Shown piece by piece: positions 1 through 7,484 of a stretch of 64,000 nucleotides of DNA. Below the pieces are notes generated by a model that saw only the letters and a list, made by a program, of their open reading frames with translations, was not told the DNA's origin and did not search any database. The translations under genes and the position numbers were made by a program. Origin of the DNA: CBDCGV01 sp965216955. Lineage in GTDB: Bacteria > Bacteroidota > Bacteroidia > Chitinophagales > JADIYW01. The stretch covers positions 62,001-126,000 of the forward strand of contig CBDCGV010000008.1 in NCBI GenBank assembly GCA_965216955.1, in the 5' to 3' direction. Position 1 is the stretch's first letter; each line of letters begins with the position of its first letter.

Positions 1-2
1 CA

Positions 3-485
3 ATTGTTTGCGTGTTAGCACTTCCAATAAGTCTATTAGCAAATAGTGAGGCTCCTTTAGCAGAAATAGCGGCTGTCCATGGCGATAAATACAAAACAGT
101 AGTTGCCATAATAAGTATGATTGCTGTCACAAATGGAGCATTGGTGCAGGTTATTATGGGATCCAGAATGATGTATGGTATGTCTAGAAAGCAATTGATG
201 CCCTCTTTCTTTTATACTTTGTCTTCCAGGTTTCAAACACCTGTCCGAGCTATTGTTTTTCTTGTTTTGATTATTTATGTTTTGGCAATTTCATTTCCCC
301 TTGTTCGTCTTGCTTCAGCAACCAGTTTTATAGTGCTTGTTATTTTTTCATTGGTTAATCTTTCCTTATTTAACCTTATTAGAACTAGAGACTTGGATCT
401 TCCCAAAACTCATATGATAGCACCTATAATTGGATTCTTATTATGCCTGTCGATGTTGGGTTTTAAGCTTGTTAGTGTAATATAA
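3..485 (+). CDS. APC-family amino acid permease, C-terminal part (5' end outside window)
   Basis: The reading frame is open from the left edge, so the gene is cut by the window; about 160 C-terminal residues remain. They contain about four hydrophobic membrane segments, and the stretch around GSRMMYGMSRKQLMP followed by TPVRAI resembles the conserved loop of APC-superfamily amino acid transporters (usually 'R..YAMARDG.LP......TP'). It would sit in the inner membrane and exchange or import amino acids; the substrate cannot be told from this fragment. The internal GTG at 12 is not a true start. The family call rests on this motif and the hydrophobicity only. Confidence 0.7.
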   Translation: MVCVLALPISLLANSEAPLAEIAAVHGDKYKTVVAIISMIAVTNGALVQVIMGSRMMYGMSRKQLMPSFFYTLSSRFQTPVRAIVFLVLIIYVLAISFPLVRLASATSFIVLVIFSLVNLSLFNLIRTRDLDLPKTHMIAPIIGFLLCLSMLGFKLVSVI

Positions 486-556
486 GGGCATCAAAATCGT
501 TTAAGCTTTTATACTATATGTTGACAAAAATAAAGTTGTCTTTATATTGTACAATA

Positions 557-564
557 TATCTTTG
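557..564 (+). promoter_or_regulatory. Bacteroidota -7 promoter element (TATCTTTG)
   Basis: TATCTTTG matches the Bacteroidota -7 consensus TAnnTTTG. A TTG at 536-538 lies 18 bp upstream, a fair -33 element. Transcription would begin near 570, leaving about 25 nt of leader before the ATG at 596. It therefore argues against the longer frame that opens at 518. Confidence 0.55.
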
Positions 565-595
565 TGTACCTATTAAAATTAAGTATCCAAATAGA

Positions 596-1321
596 ATGTA
601 CCGCACTATCTTATTTACTTCTTTCTTTACTTTTATTTTTTTTCTTAGCTCCTATACATTTAAAGCGAAGGAAAGTGATCATGTTGAAAAAAAAGAAGTG
701 GTTGCTGAATTGCATATTACTGATGTTGATGAGGTTTATAAGTCCTTTAATATACCAGAACTAGGTATAGAAGCTTTTAAAATGGCCTATAATGGTTATA
801 ATAGTTTGAAAGATAATAAGGAATTAAATAAAGAAATTTTAACCATTATTGATTTTACAAAACCCTCAACTGAAAAAAGATTATTTCTGTTGGACCTAAA
901 AACAAAAAAAGTTTTACACCATTCCTTGGTTGCACATGGAAAGAATAGTGGGGCCAATTATGCAAGTCAATTTTCTAATGTCCCCCAGTCGTATAAAAGT
1001 AGTTTAGGTTTTTATGTAACGGCAGAAACTTATTATGGCAAGCATGGATATTCATTACGATTGGAAGGGCAAGAAGCTAAAATTAACGATAATGCAAGAG
1101 TACGAAATATTGTGATGCACGCTGCAGATTATGTAAGTGAGGAGTTTATAAAAAATTATGGGAGGTTGGGTAGAAGTTTTGGTTGCCCAGCATTGCCAAA
1201 CGAAATCAATGAGGAAGTAATATCATTAATTGCTAATGGTAGCTGCTTGTTTATTTATTATCCTGAAGTAAGTTATCTTACCAGTTCAAAATTTGTAAGT
1301 GCTGATCTAGATCTAAATTAA
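596..1321 (+). CDS. YkuD_2-family murein L,D-transpeptidase-like protein, secreted
   Basis: A 241-residue protein that starts with a signal peptide or anchor (MYRTILFTSFFTFIFFLSSY). The C-terminal two thirds match the 'murein L,D-transpeptidase catalytic domain family': a FLLDLKTKKVLHHSLVAHGKNSG-type core (quoted in parts), then RNIVMHAADYV with the conserved His, and GRSFGCPALP with the catalytic Cys. The expected role is in the periplasm on peptidoglycan (3-3 cross-links or attachment), but biochemical roles in this subfamily are poorly known. The frame is open from 518, but the promoter at 557-564 and the signal peptide favour 596. It converges on the large L,D-transpeptidase at 1338-2972, with 16 bp between the stops, and has a shorter paralogue at 35295-35852. 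Confidence 0.85.
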   Translation: MYRTILFTSFFTFIFFLSSYTFKAKESDHVEKKEVVAELHITDVDEVYKSFNIPELGIEAFKMAYNGYNSLKDNKELNKEILTIIDFTKPSTEKRLFLLDLKTKKVLHHSLVAHGKNSGANYASQFSNVPQSYKSSLGFYVTAETYYGKHGYSLRLEGQEAKINDNARVRNIVMHAADYVSEEFIKNYGRLGRSFGCPALPNEINEEVISLIANGSCLFIYYPEVSYLTSSKFVSADLDLN

Positions 1322-1337
1322 TTGATCTAATTTGAAA

Positions 1338-2972
1338 TTACAGCAAATGACACAGAGCTTCTTTTAAGCGTTCATCTTTATCATAAATGTCTTGATAAAA
1401 AATTACTTTACCATTGGTACCTGATAGACAAGTGAAATATTTAATGTAAATGGTTAGCGGTTTTTTTAATTCGTAAACTTTTTGTTCTCCCTCTTCAATA
1501 ATTGATTCAAGTTTTTTCATTGGAAGATTAATTTCATTGTAATCTAATATCACTTGAGCAAAAGTATCGGGATGTTCCAAGCGCATGCAACCGTGACTAA
1601 ATGATCGTATATCTTTGTCAAATAAAGATTTTGAAGGAGTGTCATGCAAATAAACACTGTATTTATTAGGAAAATTGAACTTTATGGTGCCTAATGCATT
1701 GGATGTTCCCTTGGCTTGTACAAAACGAAATGGCAAGTTATTTTCATCATAAATTTTCCAATCAATGCTGTCGAGAGGAATTTCATCTTTTGATCGATTG
1801 TAAACTTTGAAGTGATTTCTTTCAAGATAACTACTATCCTTTTTAATTTTGGGAAGCATTTCTTTGCTAGCTATAGAATAAGGAACTCTCCACTCAGGTA
1901 GAATTGTAATTCTATTGATCTTACTAACTAGTTCAGGGGTCTTGTTCGCTTTTTTCCCTATTACAATTTTATGAGATCGAACAATCTTTCCTTGCTTTAT
2001 AAAATGAAGCTGATAGGATGGAATATTTATAAATACATAGTCTTGTTCCCATTCATCTTCCCATTTCCACTTTTCAATATTTGCCAGTAAATTTAACAAT
2101 CGTTCTTCGCAACTTAATCGAAATGCAGCTATTGTATTTTTACCGATGATGCCATCAGGATTTAGTCCATTATCATATTGAAATCTACATAGTGCTTTTG
2201 TATATGTGCTGTCAGCAATATTTATGCTGTCTATATAATGATGATAGAGCAATGCTTGTTTTGTACTTATCTTCTCTTTTTTTGAAAAATTCAGGGAATT
2301 TAGATTAAGCGTGTCATTATGTTTTTGTAAGTGTTTTTTTAAAAGGTTATAAGCTTCAATGGCAGAGGCATATTCTAAATGCTTTGGTTGTAATTGAAGT
2401 AATTGTTGTTCTATATGTTGATTTTTAATAGCATCAATTAAATAATGAACTACATTAAAATCTAATAGATCAAATTTCCATACTCTTTGATAGCTTTGTT
2501 TGTCGATCATTCCTTTATGTATATCAGCAGCCAGTAAAAAGAAGGCTTCTGAGAGTAGTAACTCTAAATCAACTCTTAAACGCTGTTTGTAATTTTTAGA
2601 GAGGCCTAACTTCAGCATAATGGAAATCTTGTATATATCATAAGCAAAATAATTGTTTTCATTCAACCCTATTGTTTGCATTTTGTTGATAGTGTTTAAA
2701 AGTGCTTTTCCATTCGCATTCAGACCCTTGTTGTCACTCCAGATGATTTGGTAACTCAATGAATCGTACAGTTGATTTAGCATTTTACCGGTTTTAAATT
2801 CTGTAGCATCATTTGATACAATATATAAAGGGCTGCTGCTTATTCTTAGATATAATAAATCAGAATGATCGCCAACTATTTTATTGGCGAAGAGAGTGCT
2901 AGATAATATGATAAGGAATGCTGTTATTCCTATATTGTAATGTTGTCTGATATAGAATATTACTTTTGACAT
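1338..2972 (-). CDS. L,D-transpeptidase, YcbB/LdtD-like
   Basis: 544 residues. An N-terminal hydrophobic segment (about 13-30) exports or anchors the protein. A peptidoglycan-binding-like region lies around 240-290 (LCRFQYDNGLNPDGIIGKNT). The YkuD catalytic domain spans about 305-475, with VYLHDTPSK (His) and the catalytic motif SHGCMRLE (Cys462, Arg464). The length and order fit the LdtD/YcbB class, which makes mDAP-mDAP 3-3 cross-links in peptidoglycan. This agrees with the mDAP-type MurE at 10802. The gene follows the thioredoxin at 2983-3285 by 10 bp on the same strand, so the two are probably co-transcribed. Confidence 0.92.
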   Translation of the reverse strand: MSKVIFYIRQHYNIGITAFLIILSSTLFANKIVGDHSDLLYLRISSSPLYIVSNDATEFKTGKMLNQLYDSLSYQIIWSDNKGLNANGKALLNTINKMQTIGLNENNYFAYDIYKISIMLKLGLSKNYKQRLRVDLELLLSEAFFLLAADIHKGMIDKQSYQRVWKFDLLDFNVVHYLIDAIKNQHIEQQLLQLQPKHLEYASAIEAYNLLKKHLQKHNDTLNLNSLNFSKKEKISTKQALLYHHYIDSINIADSTYTKALCRFQYDNGLNPDGIIGKNTIAAFRLSCEERLLNLLANIEKWKWEDEWEQDYVFINIPSYQLHFIKQGKIVRSHKIVIGKKANKTPELVSKINRITILPEWRVPYSIASKEMLPKIKKDSSYLERNHFKVYNRSKDEIPLDSIDWKIYDENNLPFRFVQAKGTSNALGTIKFNFPNKYSVYLHDTPSKSLFDKDIRSFSHGCMRLEHPDTFAQVILDYNEINLPMKKLESIIEEGEQKVYELKKPLTIYIKYFTCLSGTNGKVIFYQDIYDKDERLKEALCHLL

Positions 2973-2982
2973 GCTTTTTTTG

Positions 2983-3285
2983 CTACAAATGAGAAAGCAA
3001 AACTTGATTAATATGTTGAGCGGGTAAAACTCCAGATTGTTTCCATATTATAGAGCCGCTTTTAAATAAAATTAGTGTCGGAACGCTCCGAACATTATAA
3101 ATTTGTGCCACTCTTGGGTTTTTGTCAATATCTATTTTAATGATTTTAACTTTAGATCCTACCATTTGCTTAACTTCTTTAAGAATTGGCTTTAAAGCTT
3201 TACATGGTGCGCACCATTCAGCAAAAAAATCAACCAAAACTAATTGGTCTGTATTAATCAATTGATTAAAGCTAACTTTTTTCAT
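2983..3285 (-). CDS. Thioredoxin-family protein, small, cytoplasmic
   Basis: 101 residues from ATG 3285. The WCAPC redox motif sits in FFAEWCAPCKALKP, and the cis-Pro loop is VRSVPTLILF. No signal peptide is seen, so it should act as a cytoplasmic disulfide reductase. An open frame extends upstream to 3366, but the extra 27 residues are not thioredoxin-like and a -7 promoter element (3306-3313) lies in that extension, so 3285 is the better start. It is the first gene of a probable two-gene unit with the L,D-transpeptidase. A second, more canonical thioredoxin (trxA, WCGPC) is at 49425. Confidence 0.88.
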   Translation of the reverse strand: MKKVSFNQLINTDQLVLVDFFAEWCAPCKALKPILKEVKQMVGSKVKIIKIDIDKNPRVAQIYNVRSVPTLILFKSGSIIWKQSGVLPAQHINQVLLSHL

Positions 3286-3305
3286 TTTTAAATCTCTATT
3301 ACTTA

Positions 3306-3313
3306 CAAAGGTA
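3306..3313 (-). promoter_or_regulatory. Bacteroidota -7 promoter element (TACCTTTG) for the thioredoxin/L,D-transpeptidase unit
   Basis: On the minus strand TACCTTTG matches TAnnTTTG, 20 nt before the ATG at 3285. I see no well-spaced -33 TTG, so the call rests on the -7 box and its position. Confidence 0.4.
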
Positions 3314-3485
3314 ATTAGGTAACTCAACAAAAATATATTAGACGTAAGAGAATTTACGGATGCCAATTATCATTTAAATGCATGATACATGTCAATCTTT
3401 AAGAAATTTTGGACCACTATTTTCACTATAAATTGTAATATAAATTTTCGTTTGCGATTTTATTTAAAAGATAAAAACAATTACT

Positions 3486-4328
3486 ATGGATACGATATTG
3501 GTGCCAGTCGATTTTAGTGATCACTCAAAAAAAGCCGCTCTATATGCATTAAAAATGGCTATTAGTTTTAAATGGAATTTAAAATTACTTCATGCAATAG
3601 TTCCGCAGTTTGTTTCGGACCCTTATCAAATGTATCCAATGGATATTGGTGAGTCAAAGAAGGCCGTAGAGAAACAATTGAATGATTTAAAAAATGAATT
3701 TGAAAAGAGTCTAGCAGATAAATCAATCGAAAATGTTTCAATTGAGTGCGATTCAGGGGTTGGCTTTCCAATTGATGTTATAGAAAAAGCATGTGCGGAA
3801 GACCATAATTGCTCAATGATAATTATGGGAACAGAAGGAGCATCTTCTGGTTTGAAAAAATTTATGGGTAGTACTTCTGCAAATATAATTTCAAGGGTTT
3901 TATTACCTATTATCTTAGTTCCTGCCGATGTTTCTAATCTTGAAATTAATAATATCTTATTTGCTACTAATTTTCTTGTAGCTGATGATATTTATGGTTC
4001 TTTACTCTTAGAAATTGCCCAAAGACAGGAATCTAAATTGAGTTTTCTTCATATTTCCAATAAGGAAAGTTTTGATGAGGATAAAATTTCCATGAATGAA
4101 TTGAGAGAAAAAATGAAATTAGATGAATCAAATGTTGAGTTTGATGTAATTATTAACCCAGAGGAGAATATTGCGACATGCCTGTACCATTATGCATTGG
4201 ATAAAGGAAATGATTTAATAGCATTACATGTCAATCATAGAACAAACCTATTCCAAAAAATAATTCATCCAAGTTTGTCTAAAAAGTTGGCTTTGCGTTC
4301 CAAAATTCCGTTATTAATATTTAGTTAG
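3486..4328 (+). CDS. Universal stress protein, tandem UspA domains
   Basis: 280 residues holding two Usp folds. The first (about 1-147) begins MDTILVPVDFSDHS and keeps the nucleotide-binding signature GTEGASSGLKKFMGST, the G-x2-G-x9-G-(S/T) pattern of ATP-binding Usps. The second half (about 155-280) begins INNILFATNFL and ends SKIPLLIFS, but lacks a clear copy of that signature, so it probably does not bind ATP. Tandem Usps of about 280 residues are common in Bacteroidota. The role in stress tolerance is inferred from the family. It stands alone upstream of gap with a strong hairpin between them. Confidence 0.9.
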   Translation: MDTILVPVDFSDHSKKAALYALKMAISFKWNLKLLHAIVPQFVSDPYQMYPMDIGESKKAVEKQLNDLKNEFEKSLADKSIENVSIECDSGVGFPIDVIEKACAEDHNCSMIIMGTEGASSGLKKFMGSTSANIISRVLLPIILVPADVSNLEINNILFATNFLVADDIYGSLLLEIAQRQESKLSFLHISNKESFDEDKISMNELREKMKLDESNVEFDVIINPEENIATCLYHYALDKGNDLIALHVNHRTNLFQKIIHPSLSKKLALRSKIPLLIFS

Positions 4329-4331
4329 GAA

Positions 4332-4359
4332 TTTGGTTGCTTCAATATCCGCAACCAAT
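4332..4359 (+). other. RNA hairpin between uspA and gap
   Basis: ATTGGTTGC (4332-4340) and GCAACCAAT (4351-4359) form a perfect 9-bp stem with a 10-nt loop, starting 4 bp after the uspA stop. No T-run follows, so it is not a standard intrinsic terminator. It may be a 3'-end stabilising stem or a leader structure of gap, whose ATG is at 4398. Confidence 0.5.
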
Positions 4360-4397
4360 GTAAATTTATATATCTTCAATCCCTTAAATATTTCAAC

Positions 4398-5402
4398 ATG
4401 ACGAAATTGAGGGTGGCAATTAATGGACTTGGTAGAATTGGTCGCTTGGCATTCAGAATTCTATATGATTCTAATAAGGTTGATTTAGTTGGTGTTAACG
4501 ATTTAGCAGTTAATGAAACATTAGCATATTTACTCAAATATGATACAGCACAAAGAAAGTGGGAGCACGATCTAAAAGCTGATTCAAAAAACATTTATAT
4601 AGATGGAAAGGCTATTCCTTGCTCAGCAGAAAAGGACCCAAGTTTATTACCTTGGAAAAAAAAGAAAGTAGATGTCGTTGTTGAGTGTACTGGTTTTTTT
4701 AGAAGTGCTGAAAAAGCAAGTCTTCACTTGAAAGCTGGTGCAAAGAAAGTGGTAATATCTGCGCCTGGCAAAGGAGATTTAAGAACTATTGTTTTGGGCG
4801 TAAATGATGAGGAACTATTATCCAGTGATACCATAATTTCTAATGCTTCTTGTACTACAAATTGTTTAGCACCTATGGTAAAAGTGTTGGATGAAATATG
4901 TGGGATCAAGGATGCTTATATGAGCACTATTCATGCCTATACAGGGAATCAAAAACTTCAAGACAGCATTCATAGAAAGGATTTAAGAAGAGGAAGAGCA
5001 GCAGCAATTAATATGGTGCCTACTACTTCTAATGCGACATCAACACTTGAGTTGGTTATGCCCAAAATGAAGGGGAAGCTTCAAGGGGGAGCTGTTAGGG
5101 TGCCAACTATTACCGGTTCATTAACGGAATTGTATTGTAATGTGACCAAAACAGCGGAGGTTAAGATAATTAATAAAGCATTTAAAACTGCTTCCAAAAA
5201 AGATTTAAAGGGGATATTGGCATATACAGAAGATCCAATTGTTTCTTGGGATATCGTACACGATGCACACAGTTGTATATTTGATGCATCACTTACTAAG
5301 GTGATGGGAAGGCACATCAAGATTGTGGGGTGGTACGATAATGAATATGGTTATGCTAATCGATTATCAGAACTGGTTTTAAAAGTTGGCAGTATAAAAT
5401 AG
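4398..5402 (+). CDS. gap: Glyceraldehyde-3-phosphate dehydrogenase, type I
   Basis: 334 residues, the usual length. The N-terminal NAD-binding Rossmann domain shows INGLGRIGR; VNDL supplies the Asp typical of NAD-preferring enzymes. The catalytic domain has NASCTTNC with nucleophile Cys152, then HAYTGNQ, RAAAINMVPT and GWYDNEYGY. It interconverts glyceraldehyde-3-phosphate and 1,3-bisphosphoglycerate in glycolysis and gluconeogenesis in the cytoplasm. pgk, the next enzyme of the pathway, follows after 28 bp, so they probably form one transcript. Confidence 0.97.
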   Translation: MTKLRVAINGLGRIGRLAFRILYDSNKVDLVGVNDLAVNETLAYLLKYDTAQRKWEHDLKADSKNIYIDGKAIPCSAEKDPSLLPWKKKKVDVVVECTGFFRSAEKASLHLKAGAKKVVISAPGKGDLRTIVLGVNDEELLSSDTIISNASCTTNCLAPMVKVLDEICGIKDAYMSTIHAYTGNQKLQDSIHRKDLRRGRAAAINMVPTTSNATSTLELVMPKMKGKLQGGAVRVPTITGSLTELYCNVTKTAEVKIINKAFKTASKKDLKGILAYTEDPIVSWDIVHDAHSCIFDASLTKVMGRHIKIVGWYDNEYGYANRLSELVLKVGSIK

Positions 5403-5430
5403 ATTTTTCTAATTCTACATTTAAAATGTA

Positions 5431-6621
5431 ATGGCTAATATTAATAATATAGATTTTAATAAAAAAAGAGCACTCATAAGAGTCGATTTTAATGTTCCTC
5501 TAGATGATAAGTTAAATATTACAGATAATACACGTATTAAAAGAGCACTACCTACTATTAATAAGATTTTAAATGATGGAGGATCTGTAGTATTAATGTC
5601 ACATCTTGGGAGACCTAAAAATGGTCCAGAAAACAAATTCTCTTTAGAACATATTGTTAAAGAAATAGCCTCTTTAACAGATAGAAATGTGCTTTTTGCA
5701 AATGATTGTGTTAACGAGGAGGCATTTAATAAATCGGCAAATCTTAAACAGGGAGAAATTCTTCTTCTTAATAATCTCAGGTTTTATAAAGAAGAGAAAA
5801 AGGGAGATGTTGGTTTTGCGAAAAAACTTGCAGCACATGGAGATATTTATATAAATGATGCTTTTGGAACAGCACATAGAGCGCATGCTTCGACAGCTAC
5901 AATAGCACAGTTCTTCGATAGAAAATCTAAGTGCTTTGGATTATTAATGGCAGCAGAATTGGAGAATGCTGAAAGAGTGTTGAAAGAAACAGAGCATCCA
6001 TTTACTGCAATCATCGGAGGAGCTAAAGTTTCTACGAAAATAGATATTATCAAAAACCTTATTCCTGTTGCAGATAATATTTTAATAGGTGGAGGAATGG
6101 CATACACCTTCTTTAAGGCACTTGGTGGAAAGGTGGGTAGTTCTCTCGTGGAAGAGGATAAACTTAATCTCGCATTGAAAGTTATAGACGAAGCCAAAGA
6201 ATGTAATACTCAGCTTTTATTACCTGCTGATTCATTGGCTGCGGATAATTTTAGCAATGATGCTAACTTCGTGAATACACCAAGTAATCAAATTGAAAAC
6301 GGTTGGATGGGGCTTGACATCGGAGCAAGTGCGATCAAACAGTTTTCGGAAGTGATTAGAAACTCTAAAACCATTTTATGGAATGGCCCAATGGGAGTTT
6401 TTGAGATGGATAATTTTAAGATTGGAACACAAGATATTGCATATGCTGTTGCGGAGGCAACGGACAATGGAGCATTTTCTTTAGTAGGAGGTGGCGATTC
6501 AGTCGCTGCTGTTAATCAATTGGGATTTTCTGATCGTGTAAGCTATGTTTCAACAGGAGGAGGGGCTATGCTAGAGTTGTTCGAAGGAAAAGAATTACCT
6601 GGTGTCGCCGCAATGAGTTAA
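5431..6621 (+). CDS. pgk: Phosphoglycerate kinase
   Basis: 396 residues. The N-terminal substrate domain shows RVDFNVPLDD, SHLGRPKNG and NDAFGTAHR; the C-terminal nucleotide domain shows IIGGAKVSTKI, NGPMGVFE and the Gly-rich LVGGGDSVAAV. It transfers phosphate between 1,3-bisphosphoglycerate and ADP in the cytoplasm. The gene follows gap closely. A stem-loop followed by six T about 190 nt after the stop may end the transcript before the dcw cluster. Confidence 0.97.
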   Translation: MANINNIDFNKKRALIRVDFNVPLDDKLNITDNTRIKRALPTINKILNDGGSVVLMSHLGRPKNGPENKFSLEHIVKEIASLTDRNVLFANDCVNEEAFNKSANLKQGEILLLNNLRFYKEEKKGDVGFAKKLAAHGDIYINDAFGTAHRAHASTATIAQFFDRKSKCFGLLMAAELENAERVLKETEHPFTAIIGGAKVSTKIDIIKNLIPVADNILIGGGMAYTFFKALGGKVGSSLVEEDKLNLALKVIDEAKECNTQLLLPADSLAADNFSNDANFVNTPSNQIENGWMGLDIGASAIKQFSEVIRNSKTILWNGPMGVFEMDNFKIGTQDIAYAVAEATDNGAFSLVGGGDSVAAVNQLGFSDRVSYVSTGGGAMLELFEGKELPGVAAMS

Positions 6622-6809
6622 TAAGTGCCTTTCTGCCTTTAGCGGTCAAATCATAAATTATTTTCGTGGGTTTTAGTTTTATCATCTAGTTTAAAAGATA
6701 TCAAAACCTTTTTTTGCTTTTATGGCATTTGAAATGGGGTAATAAGCACCTTTTTTTTGTTTTTTTCGTCTCAAACCACAAAATAATCCCACTAAATACA
6801 GTCTTATTT

Positions 6810-6830
6810 TCAACAGGGTGTTGATTTTTT
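6810..6830 (+). terminator. Weak intrinsic terminator after gap-pgk
   Basis: TCAACA-GGG-TGTTGA forms a 6-bp stem with a 3-nt loop and is followed directly by six T. The stem is short and lies about 190 nt after the pgk stop, so efficiency is uncertain. Confidence 0.4.
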
Positions 6831-6938
6831 GATTTTTTCGCAACTATCATATATTCAGTTATTTACATCTTGTTCAAACCTCTAATTAACACAAGTTTAA
6901 CAATTATCCACTTTTGAGACAGGCTTGTTAACTCGTAA

Positions 6939-6965
6939 AAAGTGGTAAAAAGTGTTATAAAGTGG
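6939..6965 (+). promoter_or_regulatory. MraZ operator: three AAAGTGK boxes at 10-bp spacing
   Basis: AAAGTGG (6939-6945), AAAGTGT (6949-6955) and AAAGTGG (6959-6965) repeat with an exact 10-bp period, 58 bp before mraZ. Direct repeats of this kind on one DNA face are the known binding pattern of MraZ (AAAGTG-type boxes for the Mycoplasma protein, TGGG-type repeats for E. coli). An inverted copy at 6908-6914 lies 31 bp upstream of the first box. Autoregulation of the dcw cluster by MraZ is the inference. Confidence 0.8.
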
Positions 6966-7022
6966 GTATTTGTGGAGATTTTACTTTAATTTTAGTGCTC
7001 GAAACAAAGAAGTATCTCTTAA

Positions 7023-7484
7023 TTGATTGATTTATTAGGGCACGACGAATGTAAAATTGACACCAAAGGAAGACTGAGGTTGCCAAAAGATTTGGTTACT
7101 AAGCTTCCTGAGGATGATCGAAAAAAGTTTGTCCTGAATCGAGGGTTGGATAATTACATTGCTTTATACCCTTATTCAGTTTGGAAAAAGGAGAGTGCTC
7201 GAGTGAATAAATTGAATAGATATAAGAGGCAGAATAGGGAGTTTAAGCGTGCATTTTTTAGAGGGGCAACGACGGTCGATGTGGATAGTAATGGACGAAT
7301 ATTGATTCCTAAAAGACTGCTCGATTTTGGGGAGATTGAAAAAGAGATAGTTATGATTTCATATGGAGAAGATATAGAGATTTGGGCGAAGCATAAATAT
7401 GAGGATAATTCTAGTATGGCTTCGGATGATTTCTCTGATATGGCAGAGGATGTTTTGGGAACAGATATAGATGATTTGCAATAG
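7023..7484 (+). CDS. mraZ: Division/cell-wall cluster transcriptional regulator MraZ
   Basis: 153 residues with two AbrB-like swapped-hairpin halves, seen as CKIDTKGRLRLPKDL near residue 10 and VDVDSNGRILIPKRLL near residue 85. It uses a TTG start: the frame MIDLLGHDECKID matches the usual N-terminus and no ATG is nearby. MraZ is a DNA-binding regulator of the dcw cluster that forms ring oligomers. Its probable own operator, three 10-bp-spaced boxes, lies just upstream. The stop is immediately followed by the ATG of rsmH. Confidence 0.95.
   Translation: MIDLLGHDECKIDTKGRLRLPKDLVTKLPEDDRKKFVLNRGLDNYIALYPYSVWKKESARVNKLNRYKRQNREFKRAFFRGATTVDVDSNGRILIPKRLLDFGEIEKEIVMISYGEDIEIWAKHKYEDNSSMASDDFSDMAEDVLGTDIDDLQ

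Larger units (their letters stand above)
6622..7022. other. 401-bp intergenic region between pgk and the dcw cluster
   Basis: No convincing gene is seen. The left half is T-rich with a weak terminator-like stem (6810-6830). The right half holds three direct MraZ boxes (6939-6965) and one inverted copy of the same heptamer (CCACTTT, 6908-6914), so it should carry the dcw promoter. I could not place a clean TAnnTTTG element there. Confidence 0.7.

Noticed and set aside
6904..6912. TTATCCACT resembling a DnaA box in the gap before mraZ, with recF elsewhere in the window
   Set aside because: One mismatch from TTATNCACA, a single copy, no AT-rich unwinding repeat array and no dnaA or dnaN nearby; not evidence for a replication origin.
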